64,000 nt of DNA from Microcyclospora pomicola (lineage: Eukaryota > Ascomycota > Dothideomycetes > Capnodiales). Of the stretch, positions 34,217 to 48,616 are shown one piece after another. How positions within the stretch are numbered: the first letter of the stretch is position 1; the number at the start of each line of letters is the position of its first letter. The position numbers and the translations under genes are program-made. The notes below the pieces were generated by a model. That model had not been told where the DNA came from. It saw only the letters and a program-made list of their open reading frames with translations, and did no database searches. The DNA is taken from contig NHNY01000019.1 in NCBI GenBank assembly GCA_002786065.1, positions 186,001 through 250,000 on the forward strand. The letters are read 5' to 3'.

Positions 34217-37200
34217 TCAATAAAACGCTGCCCAACCGTGAAAGAGCGTAGCAAGATGCTTCTCGTCCGTCGCAGCCTGTATCAGCTCATTGACCGTGGC
34301 AGCAGTGCTCAATGTTGCCGACAGCTTCTTCTCTACGATAGCTAGAGCTCGATCCGCCTCGCCAGCTTCTTGTTCCCTTTTCCTTGAAGAGCCCTCATTG
34401 CCGTTGGCAGCATTGCGGCCTATGTCCTGCGCATCCTGCATGCGTTTCGCACGGACTGGCGATAGAGTCCAGTTTACCAAAGGATCATAACGTAAGACAT
34501 TGAGTAGTGTCATGATGCTGTCCTTGTCTTCACGGAGAGCGTCGAGTGTAAATTCGCAGCAACGCCGGAAGACTCCTTCTGTCTTGGTGATACCCATACC
34601 ATCGACGATGTCTCGTGTCATGCGGAAAGGTACAAGCTCGGGGATTGGCAGGACCCTTCCGGCTTCGAAAGCTACTCCGAGATCGATATGTATCACCTCT
34701 CCGCTCTTCTCATCAAGAAGAATGTTGTGACAATGCCTGTCTCCCAGCCCAAGAACGTGACCGAGGATGGAAACACTGGCCGTCGTTCGGGTGTAAGCTG
34801 TACGCTTGTCGAACCACTCATCGGGATCGATATATCGCTCTAGGAAGAAGTTTCTCATGACTGGATGCAGGTGATCACAAACGTGACGAAACACCTTAAC
34901 TCGATCGGAGACAGAACCGCTTTTCGCAGCTGCAGAGATCTTGTTCCTTGCAGCATCAGCCTTCATGTCCGTCGGCCAGTACTTCTGGTGCGCCGGTCCT
35001 AGGAAGTCGTTGATAGGCATAGAGTTGGGAACGAATTCGATAATACCAGATCGCGTAGTGAGTGGGATGACCTTATACGTCCGAACCTGAAGACCTCGCT
35101 GTCTTGTAAGTTTGTTCTTACGCAGCATCTTGCTCACCTCTTCAAAGACCTGTTCCATGATGGCATCTTGGCGCAGATCATCATTTCCACCTTTGAACAA
35201 TTGTCTAAATTCTTTCCCGTCCGACGCGCGTGCCGTCAAGACCTTCGGCGCACTCAATCCTGACATAATCATAACCTGTGGGCCGAATCCAGTCACAATG
35301 GGGGTGCCTGAGTAGTCCCCGTCAGGTCGCAGAGGTAGGCTGATGGTTGCGGGAGGTACACGCAACTGCTGAATCACTTGTATTTTCGATGGGATGTCGG
35401 GGAAGTCCTTCAGTGCAACCTTGCTGCTCTTGGTTGCTGGATTAGGTGTCTGGGCGAGCAGATTGTACTGGCCCTCGGCAATAAAGAAGTTTTTCAATCG
35501 CGGTTCGCTCTCCGTCTTCTGGATTTCTTGCCTGATGAGCGAAGCCGCCTGATATCTTGAGAATGCGGCCCCATCCGATGATGCGGGCTTCCTCGTGCAC
35601 GCATACAGGTGGTGTAGGCTGTGGTATGGGTGCTCTTTGCACAGAGATTTGAGCAGCTGCTTGAGTGACTTCTGGAACGTCGATGCTACATTCTCGAGCC
35701 TGGACATGAGCTGATTCAGCAATGGGACAAACTTCCAGGAAGGGACTTCTTGCAGGCACTTGCGAACGACGTCGTTCGCAGATGCATTATCGGCATTCTC
35801 CAGCCATAGAGCAAAAAATCGCAGGACGCAGATGTCGTGCAGGTTGGATGCCCTCAAAGCCATCAAGTAGTATTGCAGGCTGGATTCTATGGATGCATCG
35901 CGACTGGATTTCAGACGCTGGTATTCTGCATCGTCGACACGAAACCACGATTCTGCTTTCTCGTACGAGCGTTCAACGTATTTCCTCTCGCTGTCGACTT
36001 TTTCCTTCCTCAGTACGGCAAGCTGATCTAGTTCGGCTTGTCTGTCTTGCCTTATCTTCGCCATACGGTTGAAGTCTTCGATGTTGCCAGGGTTTTGTAG
36101 TTGCTGGTCGCAGAACGAAGCGAATTCGAAAAAGACCTTACCGGCCTCTTCGCCTGTGTACCGTCCATGCAAGTGTTCGATTGCTGTCTCGAGATAATCG
36201 CTTTTGATGTCATCAGGCTTGACTAGGCGAGCACCTGCCAATTGATGTCCCGCCTGTGCGAGCAAGCCTGGGCGACCGACTTGAATATCTTGTTGCTCGT
36301 CATCACAAGTTTTGATTATGTCCTGTAACATCTTCACAGACGCAGTTGTCTCGCCCATGTCCCAAAGCACGGAAGCTGTTTCGACCTTAGCTGTAGCTTC
36401 TAAACGAAGACCGAGTCCTTCCGTCTGATGGGCAAGGAGACTGAGCTGTGTTGAAGCAGAAAGTGCCTCCTGCAAAACGCCATGCTCTCTGGCCAACCGT
36501 GAAATCGAAACCCATGACTGCGCTTCGATCACCTTACATTCCTTGATGCTGACATGCATGGCATTTGACAAGATTTTGTTCTGCGCGATTACGCTGAAAA
36601 GAGTCTGTCGATTAGACATTGTTCGTCGGCAGTCCTCAAAGGGCGTGGATTGCATCCATACCGATCGCGACGAGATAGAATCCCATTTCAAGGACAGGCT
36701 TGAACTGCTGCGGACATCAAGAACCTCACTAGCCTCAGCGAGAATGGCCAAGGTCGAATACCATGAGGGACTGGTGTCTTTCGGTTGCTGTCCTGCTTTT
36801 ACCAGACGTACATGGTCCAGCGTCAGCGAGCTTAACATGTGCTGCATTCGTGGTAGATCTTCAGCGCGACTAAGCTGCTGGAACATGGCGAAGGACGTCG
36901 CAGCTGGACCAGACATTGCCTCAGGCGTAGCGATGTCCCACTGCTGTAACCTCCTTGCCGTTTCGAGCATTTCACTAGTAGTTTCTGCTGAACCTTCAAG
37001 GTCTTTTGACAGTATCGAGTACGTGAGACTGTTAAAGCTTAATGCGGACAATGAACGGACGATGCCGAGTGAGGCAGGTAGTGCAGCTTGGTGAGCTGCT
37101 CGCATACTACTATCCAGCTGAGCCGATCTGAACATGAGGCTTTTTAATCCATCGCGTTCGTAGTCGAGACGGTCCAGCACTGAATCTAGGGAAGCGGCTT

Positions 37201-40200
37201 GCTGCACACCGTAGAAGGAATCTGGTTCCTCGACTACCTTGAATATGTGCAACAGGAGCTCGTCCGGTATATGAGCATCTAACTCGCCAATCCCGGGTCC
37301 TGATGCTCGAGACTTGCGTTTGTTCGAGGATTTATCCGTTGGAAGCAGGGATTCCACCATCAAAAGTGCCGCGGTTGCCATGCCACACCGTACTGCAGCC
37401 TTTGCTGTCAGTAGGTAGTCGACGGTCACCCAATGTTCTAGGCGCTTTGCCTGACTTGATTCACCAGGCCACGGCTGACCTCTCAGATAGAGGAGAAGCT
37501 TCACAAGGAACCGTTGCTTTATGCACATCGATGCGTCTTGCTCTGCGAGATGAGCGGAGATACAGGTAGAAAGCTCTTGCTTTAAGATCTGCTCCGTGTC
37601 CCTTTCCTGCAAAAGTGCTAGATGAACAATTGCAGGGAGCAGTTGCATTGCGACATCCGAGAATTTACGAAGCAAAGCAGGCAGTGCTGGTATTACAGGA
37701 GTCTTAAGCCCGTACTGGCACAACGTGATTGCTAAGTTCTTTATCCATTCCGCATCTGCTGTTGAAGAGCATACTTGCATTGACTTCCGCAAGTCCATGC
37801 GAGTCACAGGTGCTAGTTTGACATCCATCGCATCAGAAGGTATGTAGCCATAAGGTCCTTTCTCCATGCAAGGAATCATTGGATCTGGTAGCATCTGCTG
37901 AAAAGCTAATGCTTCCTTGTCGTTCATGAACGTCCAAGGAATGAGTCGGAGAGTATGATCAGCTAGACCCGCCTCCAAGCGGTCTCTAGAGGCCATCAAC
38001 GTCGACAGCTTCATGGCGATCGCCGCTTGAGACTTTTCTGAAGGTCTGGATATCCGAGGAAGCGACGATGTTCCTATGTGATCCTTGCTAGCGGGACATG
38101 TCTGTGTTCCAGAGGATGCATAAGATCTTCCGAGCACTCGTGCAGCCCAAAGTGTAAAGCCGTCATCAGACGAGGAGGTCTGTAACACTTGCCAGATCGC
38201 ATTGGCGTATTTTTGAGCGTCGCTATTGTCAGCAAGGCAGTCATCGTCAAGGGTCATCGGTACACGGAAGTCTTTGCAGAGAAGAGAGAGAGCCTCATGA
38301 CAATCTGCGTTTGCGAGTATTGGACTCACTGGCCCAAGCTGGTCCAGCAATAACAGCATAAGTTTACTTTCTTCGCTGTTGTGATAGCCATTTCCGGGCA
38401 ATTGAGACCTTGCAAGGGCGCTCATTAAGGCAGAGTTGAACGCTTCCGTCGAACCGTCGCCTGCACTATGACAGTTGTGCATGAACTGTATCAGCCAGTC
38501 TTGGAAAACCTCCATCACCTTGATAGTAGCTTGATGTTGAGACCCCTGGGTAGTACTGTCATGAGCGGTCTTCGAATGCTTGCGCATTTGGAGGATCATC
38601 AACATCACGACACCAACCGTGAAGGGAAGAGCCTCGGCTACAAGGTATTTTTGGCCATGACGAAGCAAATAGTGGAGTACGCCGATTGCGTCGTCTGCAC
38701 TTTGCGGATCGTTCAGGAATGGTCTGATCGAATGGAGAAGCATTTCGAGAGGGAAGCCTGAAAATGCAATTGGTCCTGCCATACAAATTAGCAGCCTCAA
38801 CTTCCGGAGAACTGTACAAATATGAAGTGACCCTAGAGCGGTATGGATCGAATCCAGCAACATGCGAACTGCCAAAGGGAAAGACGAAACGTCCCAAGGT
38901 TTCACCGGATCAAACGGTACGATATCAGGGATCTTTTCCGTCCGGCGGCATAGACGCTCGATCTGATCGCAGAGACGTTTGCTTTTGAATGATGGTTGTT
39001 GACTCTGGGAAAGCTCTTTGACGGAGTGGCTGTAAGTTTTGCACTCGAATAAGGCCTTGCTCGCCTGGTGATATCTGTCCTTTTTCTCAAGCCAAGCATC
39101 ATGCATGTCATCCAGCTCACTGACTGAAATATAGAAATGACCCATAATCGTTGGAAAGTAATCAACGATCAGTTGTTTCCACTTCTCCTTCGAACCGATG
39201 TATTTACGCACACGAGCGTCAGCATCCGCGGGACTTCGGCCTTCTATTTGAGGCTGAGCGATGTCCCACGCAGTAGCATAAGCCACGCATTTTGCGAAGG
39301 CTATCTCCACAAGGTCTGCCGCGCTCGTTCCTGAACGTGCGACCAAAAATTGCAATTCGTCTTCACTGCCACGCATCAATAGTTGTGCAGTAATCTCGAT
39401 CTGATTAGCATGCAGCAGCTCTTCCAGCGTGGAATACCTGAAGGCAGCATAAGGCAGATTCGCAAGCTTCTTGTTCTCTAGAAATGTGTGAAGGAGTTGT
39501 GGCGCAAAGAGAGTGAATAACCTCTGAGGCGAGCTGAAGTTCAGTGCTGAAGTGAGGCTGTCGATACACTTTGCAGCATGCTGGGTGGAAATCTTGATGA
39601 TGGCCGCTGTCTCAAATATGTAGTACACACAAGGACGCAGTAATGATGGCCATGCTGCCGCTAGCTTAGACAAGAACAACAGTCGCATGGATAGGCCTTC
39701 AATCCAGTCCGCGTCTGTTGGAAGATACATCTGCAGCTCATCGAACATGTCACCATGTGTCGACAAGACGTAGCGCTCAAAGATCGAGGTGACTTTTCCA
39801 GCTAGTTCGTACAGCACGGTAATGCTGCCCAGTTGCAAAAGCTTGTAGAGTGTTTTCAGGACTGATGGAACCTCATTGCCTTCACCATACCCTGTGTCTA
39901 CGTCACAAAGCTTTATCAGTAGTTCCGTGACCTTTCTCTGCACGACAGGAGACAGTACAGCTGCTGAGAGTGCTGTCTTGGTGAACCAGTCGTACATGTC
40001 GAGACCAAGGCCGAATAGCGATTTGTTCTCCGGATCCGTCCAGGTCGCTGTCAGTGTCAACATGACGTCGAGAATAGTACCTGTAGCAACTTCAGAGCGC
40101 TCGAATTGATAGGCGGAGAGCAAAGTTTCCGTGAAGAACTCCATGATACGTTCAGTCTGGATCTGGTCCAGGAGAATTCCACAGTGCTGCAACGACACTA

Positions 40201-43094
40201 GTACAGTGCGACAACCGAGAACTTCGACCCCAGACATGGCTACAATGTCGTCCACGAATAAGGTAGAAGCACTGTCTGCGTTTGGTTTCAGAGCGTCTTC
40301 GCTATGGATGTAGGTAACAAGATTGGCATATAAAAGTGTACTGGAGCGTAAGGTGAGTCGGGAGTGCATCACGGCACTATCGTTCTTCAACTGAGATGCT
40401 GAGCCATCCGGCCTGTCTCTTCGACTTTCCTGCGAATCTAGATCAATATCCATGTCCATCTCATCTTGGTCAAGATCCTGGTCATTCCAGGTATGATTTC
40501 GGTCTTGCAATGACAACGACGCAGATACTGCTGCGCACAAGACTTTCTCACAATTCGTGAAAGCGTGAGTTTCTTCAGATTCACTACCATGTAGACCAGT
40601 AAAGGCTTGCCCTACACGCAACAAGAGTGAGTCATACTTGTCTTGAGTACAACCAGGCTCACGGACAAATTTGCATACTGTTTTGAGCAGTGAAAGGGCT
40701 TGTTCCTGAAGCTCACGTTGTCGCCTCTTGTCTTCAAAAACATGACAATGTGAGACGCAAACGAGAACGCAGCATACAGTACACAGTGATGCGAACATGT
40801 CGTGACTGATTGCTGAGGCTCGATCTTGGCGAAGGCAATCCCATCGCTCTTGAGTTTTGAGTAAATCGGGGTGGAAGTGGTTAAACAATTGACGCTCGCA
40901 AGAGTTTTTCGAGCGGGTTTCTGACGTTATGGGCGGGTCTTTGCTTGTGTCCTGATCGAGGTTCGAATGGAAGATTTGCCCTACTGGCGGCTGCAGGAGC
41001 AGATAAGAAAGCAACTTCTCCTGCTCATCGCATACGAGCCATACTTGTGCAACTGGACCCCAAACATGGAATTGAGAACTTGCACATCTATGAGGTCGAT
41101 GATCTAAACATATACCGATCAGATGCAGAATATCCCCAAAGTCGAGTAAAGAGCAGTTAGTAGCGTAGAGTCTGTCCTCGAACCTGCTGGGCACGAAATT
41201 GCGTAGGACCCATGCCAGCACTGATTCTGCGGTGATTAATGCTGTGCCGGGGCTGGTCTGCTGTGCTATCCTGACAATGCGGCCAAGAAACGTTGCTACA
41301 GCATCCACCAGAAGCGATGGTCCATTAATATCGATCGAGTATGTGATCGATTGTATAAGATCGGTCACAGTGGAGTGGGTGACAAGTCGCACCTGTAGCA
41401 TCACATCAAGTAAGCGACAGGCCGTTCGACATGTGGCAGTATTAGTGATTCCACGAAGTCCTAGTTGCCAGACTGATGTCCAACGTGATGATAAGCTTGA
41501 GTCACAAGAACAAGACTGCGCAGCACATGTCGCAAGGACCAGGAAAGCCCACGCGGAGAGGTAGCCGCTATCGTCGCCATAGACTGCAGATACGTTATCG
41601 ATGATTGCTGCCAACTGATATGCTGGAAGAAGATGATGCTGCATGAGAAACAGGAGTGTCTGCAGAGCACATGAGCGCGCACTACTGGTGCCGTTGGCTG
41701 TTGCAACGAGGAGCTCGTCGAATTCGTCTTGGAGCTTTTGCCGCTTGAGGGGCCTGATCTCAGCATCGGGCACTTCCTCGTCAGAGTCGACAATTGCGGA
41801 GGACGGCGAGATGAGGATACCAGTCAAGAAACCGACGACGTAAATATGAGCCCAGCGATGTTCGGCTTCGTCTCGATTGGATTTCAGGCTCAAAGTTGGG
41901 ACGCAGACACTCGCAGTATCCTTGCTCACACCTGGCACGTGAAGATCGTCAATTTGAAGCTGCTTCCGCTCGCTTAACTTAGCATAGTCTGATCGCATAA
42001 TTCCTAGCGAGTCAGCAAGCTCGGCACGAAAATGGTCGTTCTCAGGCTGATCAACCAGACGAAGAATGTAAGGTTTGAGGTACAGGATCGCAATCAGCGA
42101 TTCATCCTTGAGCGCCACAGACTTCTGTGACCAGTAGTGTCTCGTCAACCGGATGACACGCTGAGTGACTTTCTGCATCAGACCGACATCTTCCGTCCTG
42201 GCCCACCCCAGGATATGGTTGATGGTCCCAAAGGCGTGCTGATGACAACGACCTGCCACCGAGGCTCTTTCGAGGAATTCAATGACGTGCCATACAATTG
42301 AAGTGGCGTGTTTGCTTGTGATTGGAGCGTTTGGAGCAGCAGTCAGGAAGGATAGACAGAAAACCATTTCCTCGGCGACTTGTTTGAGCAGACTTCGAGT
42401 TTGCTGCAAAGTTGGATCCTTTACGGAGGACCGAGAAGACTGGATCGACCGGAAGCTTGAGCCATGATCTGAGCCTAAGTTTGCTCTGGACTCCACGCGA
42501 GACAGTGAAGTATCCTCGGCCATAGCATCATTGGCAAGTCCGACAATTGATACACAAAATTCAGCTGTTCGTTCCCATTCGAACTTGGGAAGGTGCTCTA
42601 CGTGTGGTTGGTGACAAAGCACAGCTCTCAGTATCTTTGCATAATCTGGGGCAAGAGGAGTGCATAGCTCTCCCGAAGAAAGTGGCATAGTATCGATGAC
42701 ATGATCAATCAGTGCTCTCAAGGTCTTAGTTTGCAGTGTTGGAACGCCGACTTCAACTGCTTGACGAAGAGCCTGAGCGCAAGCAGATAGCCGGTTCTCC
42801 AGTGCAGACTTCGTAGTTTTGGTCGTTGACCTGAGCCATATAGATTTATCTGCCACGGCAACTTTGAACAGGATCTCATATATGGTGTGAAACGAGACTT
42901 CTGCGATTTCCTCGATGATCGAATTGTCTTGGTTATGTCGCAAGATGTAGTTGAGATTCTGAACACCCTGGCCACGTTCCGATAAATTGCCATGCTCGAT
43001 CTGCTCTGTCAACAATTAGCACTGTGCCTTACCACATGACTGAGACGATCCTGAAAGTACCTATGGCATCTGCCAACGTCACATGGCCACTCAT
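34217..43094 (-). CDS. tel1: Tel1/ATM checkpoint kinase (PI3K-like)
   Basis: Tel1 senses DNA double-strand breaks through the Mre11 complex, phosphorylates checkpoint proteins, and helps keep telomeres. Two exons were placed: a 34-nt first exon (43094-43061, MSGHVTLADAI plus one base) and 43005-34217, across a 55-nt intron (GTACTT...TTGACAG). The product is about 2940 residues, usual for the family. The N-terminus has the Tel1-specific region (SERGQGVQNLNYILRHN). The C-terminus has the kinase domain with the catalytic loop GLGDRHCHNILL (about residue 2767) and HIDLGVAFEAG. The TRDIVDGMGITKTEGVFRRCC segment is diagnostic of ATM/Tel1 rather than ATR/Mec1. The FATC domain ends in LFHGWAAFY. The long frame upstream of exon 2 starts with TTG, which is why the micro-exon was sought. 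It is head-to-head with NUP192. Confidence 0.97.
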
Positions 43095-43573
43095 CGCACC
43101 GTCGCTGAAGCTGGTGATTCAACGCCGTAAACGTAAACATCGCACATATGAAGTGTGGTGAGCAGTGTTGCCACGCGCGTGTACAATGATTCCGTCTGAG
43201 GAGCTAGGTTCTAGAGCACCCAACGTGAGACTCTGGACCATCACTTTGGGGCTGTTGGAGATGTCGTATCGCTATTACGTTAGATCCATGGTAGGCCTAT
43301 GTCCATTTTGCGGTCGGGGCTGTGATCTTATTGTGACACAGGAAGTCTGTCGTGTTGAAGCAGCGTGAACGTGGGAGGCAACGTCGGTCATGTTACGTGT
43401 AGAATGGCTGGCAGGGCTCACATCCATACCACGACTTTTGGCATGACAGCATGAAGCACGGCACGAAAGCTTATGATGCAGCACTGGCGTGGAGCGCGTC
43501 CAGCGCCAGTTAAGAAACATTTGTTTGATCATCAGGCTTTGGACATCTTCCCACACACCCACTACGACTCGAC
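43095..43573. promoter_or_regulatory. Shared divergent promoter, tel1 and NUP192
   Basis: These 479 bp lie between two ATGs that point away from each other and should carry both promoters and leaders. No strong TATA box is seen, as is common for housekeeping genes in these fungi. Confidence 0.5.
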
Positions 43574-46500
43574 ATGGATCAGGAAGGCTCCTCCCTTCAG
43601 GGTCTCCTGGACCTCCAACGAGACCTTGAAATTTTCGCGCATTCAAAACTCCTCAGTATTGATCGTTTATCGGCCGAGCTAGATGCCAGTATTGAAGATC
43701 TGAAGAAGCTATTGGACAAGAAGAAGAAGTCGGAGACAAGTAGGCAGCAGCTACTTCCAACACCTGGCTCGAAGACGCGCGTCATCAAGAACAACGGAGA
43801 CGAGTACGAAGTCAATGAAGAGTTCATCGAGACAGCGATCCGGGTCGCAGACGAATTGGATCTGGATGAACTGGACGCCGCTCGATTGTGTCTAGATGCG
43901 TCGAACGAAGGCTTTGGTCAAAACAACTATCCTTTACCTGCCCGCGCTGTCGTGCGATTTCAAGAACATCGACGATGCGTCCTGCACTGTGTGGAGCTCC
44001 TGCTGCAACAGACTGTTGATTCGGAGGGTGACGAGATCGTGGAGCATTTGAGGGACGTGGTGCTCGATATTGTGAGAGGACCAGGTGGACGCCCTGAAGA
44101 TGGCTCGTCATACTGGCGGCGATGCGTTGATGGACTTGGCGAAATTGAAGGCGGCCTGAAGCGCGTCAGCGACCAGAAACAGACCATGGCAATGACGGGA
44201 CAAGTCTTATCGGGCGGAAGCTTGGAAGCGTTCGGCGTACAACGTTGGCTTCTGACAGAGCAACACGAGTATTTGTCCACCATAATGTCCTATCTTATTC
44301 GAGGACATCATGTCATTCCAGGGGAGTTTCGAAGATTCTTGACCAAGGCCTCGACACTGGAGGCTGAGGTAGACATATCTATACACTATCTACCAGTGAT
44401 CATGAGTGGCTCCGCCTATTTCGGTGCTGATACTGCTATCACTCATGCTGAATCGCTAGACTTACATCGACTTTTCGCAACAGGACCTGGGCAGTTACAG
44501 TGGAAACAAGCATCCTTGAGCGCTGCAGCTACCATCCTGTGGGTATCGGAGCACAGTTCAAGGTATGCGGAATCTGCAATGGATCCAGAAATTCGGGTTT
44601 CAGAGCGACAGCGCGCCGAGGAAGAGCGAACTCGGCTCTTCTTGGATTGTGTCCATGGCCAGGGCTTACATTTCATCCTCAACGCCTGCACTTATCTGAA
44701 GCCTGAAGTATGGCATGACCCTGCAAAGCTCGGGTTGGTAGACTACCTACTTGGAGACTCCGCGCGCGTGGCAACAGATGCCCCTGCTGCATCGGCGGAT
44801 TTTGCAATGCTTACCTTGCGAGAACTGCAAAGCTTCACCGACGCCTTCGTCACGAACATGCCTGATGTGCTTCGCCGCCTTAAAGTCAATGAGGATGATC
44901 AGCGGCGGGCGCTTCTTTCAAGGCAGCCAAATGAGAGTCGTCAATATGAACCTGACCTTGAGAGGTTCATGGTCATCATGTCGTACGCCTATCAAGATGA
45001 TGCAGATGCCGCTCAAGACTTTTGGTCGGACAAAGAAAGCAATCTCTACGGCTTCCTCCGATGGGTATCGCAACGTCTGCCAACGCCAAGAGTCGCAGCC
45101 TTCTGCGAATTACTCAGATCTGTTGCTGGTGATGCCAGGACCGCGGATCTTGCACATCGATTCCTCCTCGAAGATGCAACAATGATCTCTGGTAAATTGC
45201 GTAAAGCTCACAGCGTGAGCTGGGCGCAGATCTTCAGCGAACTGGATGTCTATGCCACATCAATCAAGAACAGACCTGCCATTGCTCACATATCCTCCCA
45301 GCAAAATGGCGCGACTGACATTGTCGAAGCGGAAACTCATATCATGCTTGAGTCTTACCTTCGACTGGCCTCACACATGTGTCGTATAAGTCCAGACGCG
45401 CGCAATTGGATATTGCGCGAGCAGCCTTTCCATCTTGGTGACGTGCTGTTTCAATTGGCTGCAAGTGGCGTACAAGGCAGGATACAAGCTTGCTGCTTCG
45501 ATCTGTTAGCTGCAATGCTGAGCGACAAAGTGGCAGAGGTTAACGATGGCGTGTGGGTGATGCTCGAGAACTGGATCTCTGCGGGCGGCGCTGGTGCCGC
45601 AGATGTTACAAGACCGCAACAGGCTGGTAAACCTGCATTGCCTGAGCGGTATTACCTGCAACGATTCAACGATAATCCAGAAACTGCAACTGCGTTTGTA
45701 AATCTGCTCACGGCGCTCGTCACTCCGGAACTCCCTTGCGAGGAGGACCTCGTTCGAGACGGCCTCCCTTTTCCTGAGACACTAGGTGCGCCTCACCGAC
45801 ACGCGGGAATCGAAGCGTACGTGGATTTCGTCGCCGGTACCGCCTTCAGACTCTCGCAAAAGCATGCCGGAGCTGGGTATGATATCACACAAATAAATGT
45901 GCTCCGCTTTGCATGTCTTGAATTCCTTTCTGTTTGCCTAGCATCTTTCAACGAAAATCTTGTTATGATCGGGAACAGAAGCAACATCTCCTTGGACGAA
46001 ATGATCAAGACCTCATCCCTCAAGGCATATATGCGACTTCATCCTTTCGCCAGATCGATGGACTGGCTTTTCAACAACGACATCATATCAGTACTGTTCT
46101 CTACGTCTGTGCAACAAGCAGACGAGGTGAATGCTATGGATGGTGATTGCCCAGCTGTTAAAACTGCTTTCATGTCAATTCGGGTCATGAATCAGGTTAT
46201 GCAACTCCAATCAACCTATTTCGACATAGTGAAGCCAAGCAACAAGACCAATTCGGATCCGCACCGCCCAGCAGTTGCTAATGCCGCGTTTGGATCATTC
46301 GATGAGGTGCTACTAAGCCAAATTGATGTGGTCATCGAGTCGATGTCGTACGCCTACAGCAAACACTTGCCATTATCTATCGAGTCCCTGGAGTTTATGC
46401 AGCACATCGCTAAATCCAAAAAGATAGCTGATGGTGTGGGCCCATCTGGCACCCGCATGTACGATCGTGTGATAAGTGCAATCGCAACCTCTAGCGACGC

Positions 46501-48616
46501 CATTGCCGTCGGGCTGATACCCAACTTTCAAATCGACGATACCGATCTAGAGAACGAAGGTGTCCCATCACCCAAACTTGTCAGAGCGAAGCAGATACTG
46601 CTCATGCTGAATTATGGTCTCGACATGTCTCCACGCAGTACAAGCATCGCCACTTTTATACTGGGCTTCGAGGGAGGTAATCGAGGTGCACCTTGCAGTC
46701 CGAACAGTCTTTTCGTGAATGAGAGCTCGCTTTTCCATGCTTTGGTCGCGTACGTGGTCACGGCTCCAATTGCAATCGCTCCAAGCTACATGTCATGGCT
46801 ACTTGAACTGAAACGGAGCTGCCTGGACGTGATACTGAAGCTCGCACTGTCACCGCTCACGAAAAACGCGGTGATCCCAGAGCTTCGAAGATTTGACTTT
46901 ATGCCGGTCTTGTCAAAGAGCTTGATCCTTGCTGAGGACGACTCATTGTGGGACGGTCTGCAATCCACGGATCCTCAGACCGTACTTGGACCTTCAGCTG
47001 TTGCGATCAAGAGTTTCATGCAACTACGGCGAATCTATTTCGACTACGCGGCCCTGGAGCTCCGGTCTGCAGCCGAAGCTGGCGCAACTTCCGTGATAGA
47101 AAAGATCCTGCGGACACTTCAAGGCGAGGTAGCAATGGACAATGGCGAAAAGATGCAAGTTGGATCCATTTTCGAGCTTCTCGACTTCTTCACGATTGCC
47201 TTCGCCAACGAATTCGCTTTCGGCGGTCAATTGAGATTCCTAGCTGATGTCAATTTCGACGTCTGCATCACAGACGATTCAGAGCTTGGCGATGCATTCG
47301 ATGTCGACATTGCAGAGCAGCTCGGGACACTACGGAAGCGCGAACTTCTCAACAATGGCAGCATCAAGGACTCTAGCGACGAGGCCGGCTTCAATGACGA
47401 GATCACAGCTATCCAGGCCACAATGATGAGCAAAAACTACTCGCGAAGCATCAAAGCCGCTCGTACTGCCGCACTAGAATCATGGACCGAATTACTCTCA
47501 CTTATCACGGTGACCGAAGGCGGATCACATGATCCAGCCGCATTTTCTCTGCAGGCGTTGACATCGGTCCTGCCAGTCCTTGAGAAATGTCTCTCCACAG
47601 ATCTCGAGCTAGCTGCGTTTCTTGCTAAGCTAACGCTAGCACTCATTCCATCTGCCGTTTCTGGGACATCTGGGCAATCGCAACTCACGGCCGCATACGA
47701 AAAGCTGCTCCTGACGTTCAGAATTTGTCTGAAAGGTATAACGGAGAGCGATGCTGAGCTAGCTTTACGAGATGTTTGCTATCGCATCTGCTACTCTATC
47801 GTGAACATCTTGCCACTATCTGTGGTGAACGGCACTCGATCGCCGGCGCCCAACGCAAAGCAATTAATGACCCTGTTGCATGCTACAGGAGGCCGGCTCC
47901 TCTTCGTGATCTCTGAAGACGCTTTCTCAGGCCGAGGACCTACTCGAGTGTCGTCCTTACTCCTGTTGGACTCCATCATGCTCGTAGCACAGACCACCAA
48001 AGCCAGCGCTGGAATATTGTCCGCTATGTCTAGGCTCAACTTCCTACCAGTCTTGCTCGACACTAGCATTGCTAACGTGGCAACATCATTTCAAAATAGC
48101 GAGAACGATGATAGAGTGACCGCTCTGGCATACTACCACACAGCGCTTGCCCTGCTGTTGCGCATTTGCCAATCAGCGGAGGGATCTCAGCTTGTGCTCA
48201 ATGCAGGCTTTATCTCGACCGTCAACGACAGTCGCCTCTTCAGCACAGATCCAGACATCGGCATGGACATCGATAATCCGGCGGCCCTCGCCGAGTTCTT
48301 CCGTATGCTCGCCGCCATCTTGAGAGTCATGACAGCGATCGTAAGCTCAAAGTCGCAGGTCATAGTCTTGCAAGAAGTTCGGAGCTTTATGCAGCAGCAT
48401 CGCTTCAATGTGCAGGCTGTCTTCAAACGGGCTAGACAACATGCAGACCAAGACGCAGCGGATGTTGCGGAGGAGTTCGGTCGTTTGATGTGGGCGACAG
48501 AATTCTTGCAGGTATGCCCTCTTCCAATTGACTGATTTTGCTTAACATGTACTGACCAAAAGCAGGACGACGAGTACAAAGATGCTAGATATGGCATTTC
48601 AGGAGGCTTCTCATAA
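43574..48616 (+). CDS. NUP192: Nucleoporin Nup192 (Nup205 family)
   Basis: This is a large scaffold protein of the inner ring of the nuclear pore. Two exons, 43574-48511 and 48566-48616, are split by a 54-nt intron (GTATGC...AAAGCAG, branch ACTGACC), giving about 1662 residues, a normal Nup192 length. The protein is alpha-solenoid throughout with no catalytic motif. The N-terminal segment (LLDLQRDLEIFAHSKLLS, then a Lys-rich loop and DEYEVNEEFIETAIRVADELD) and the RWRC-like helices that follow match the family. The last exon codes only 16 residues (DDEYKDARYGISGGFS). Without splicing the protein would end after VCPLPID instead. The start is the first ATG of the frame. Confidence 0.96.
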
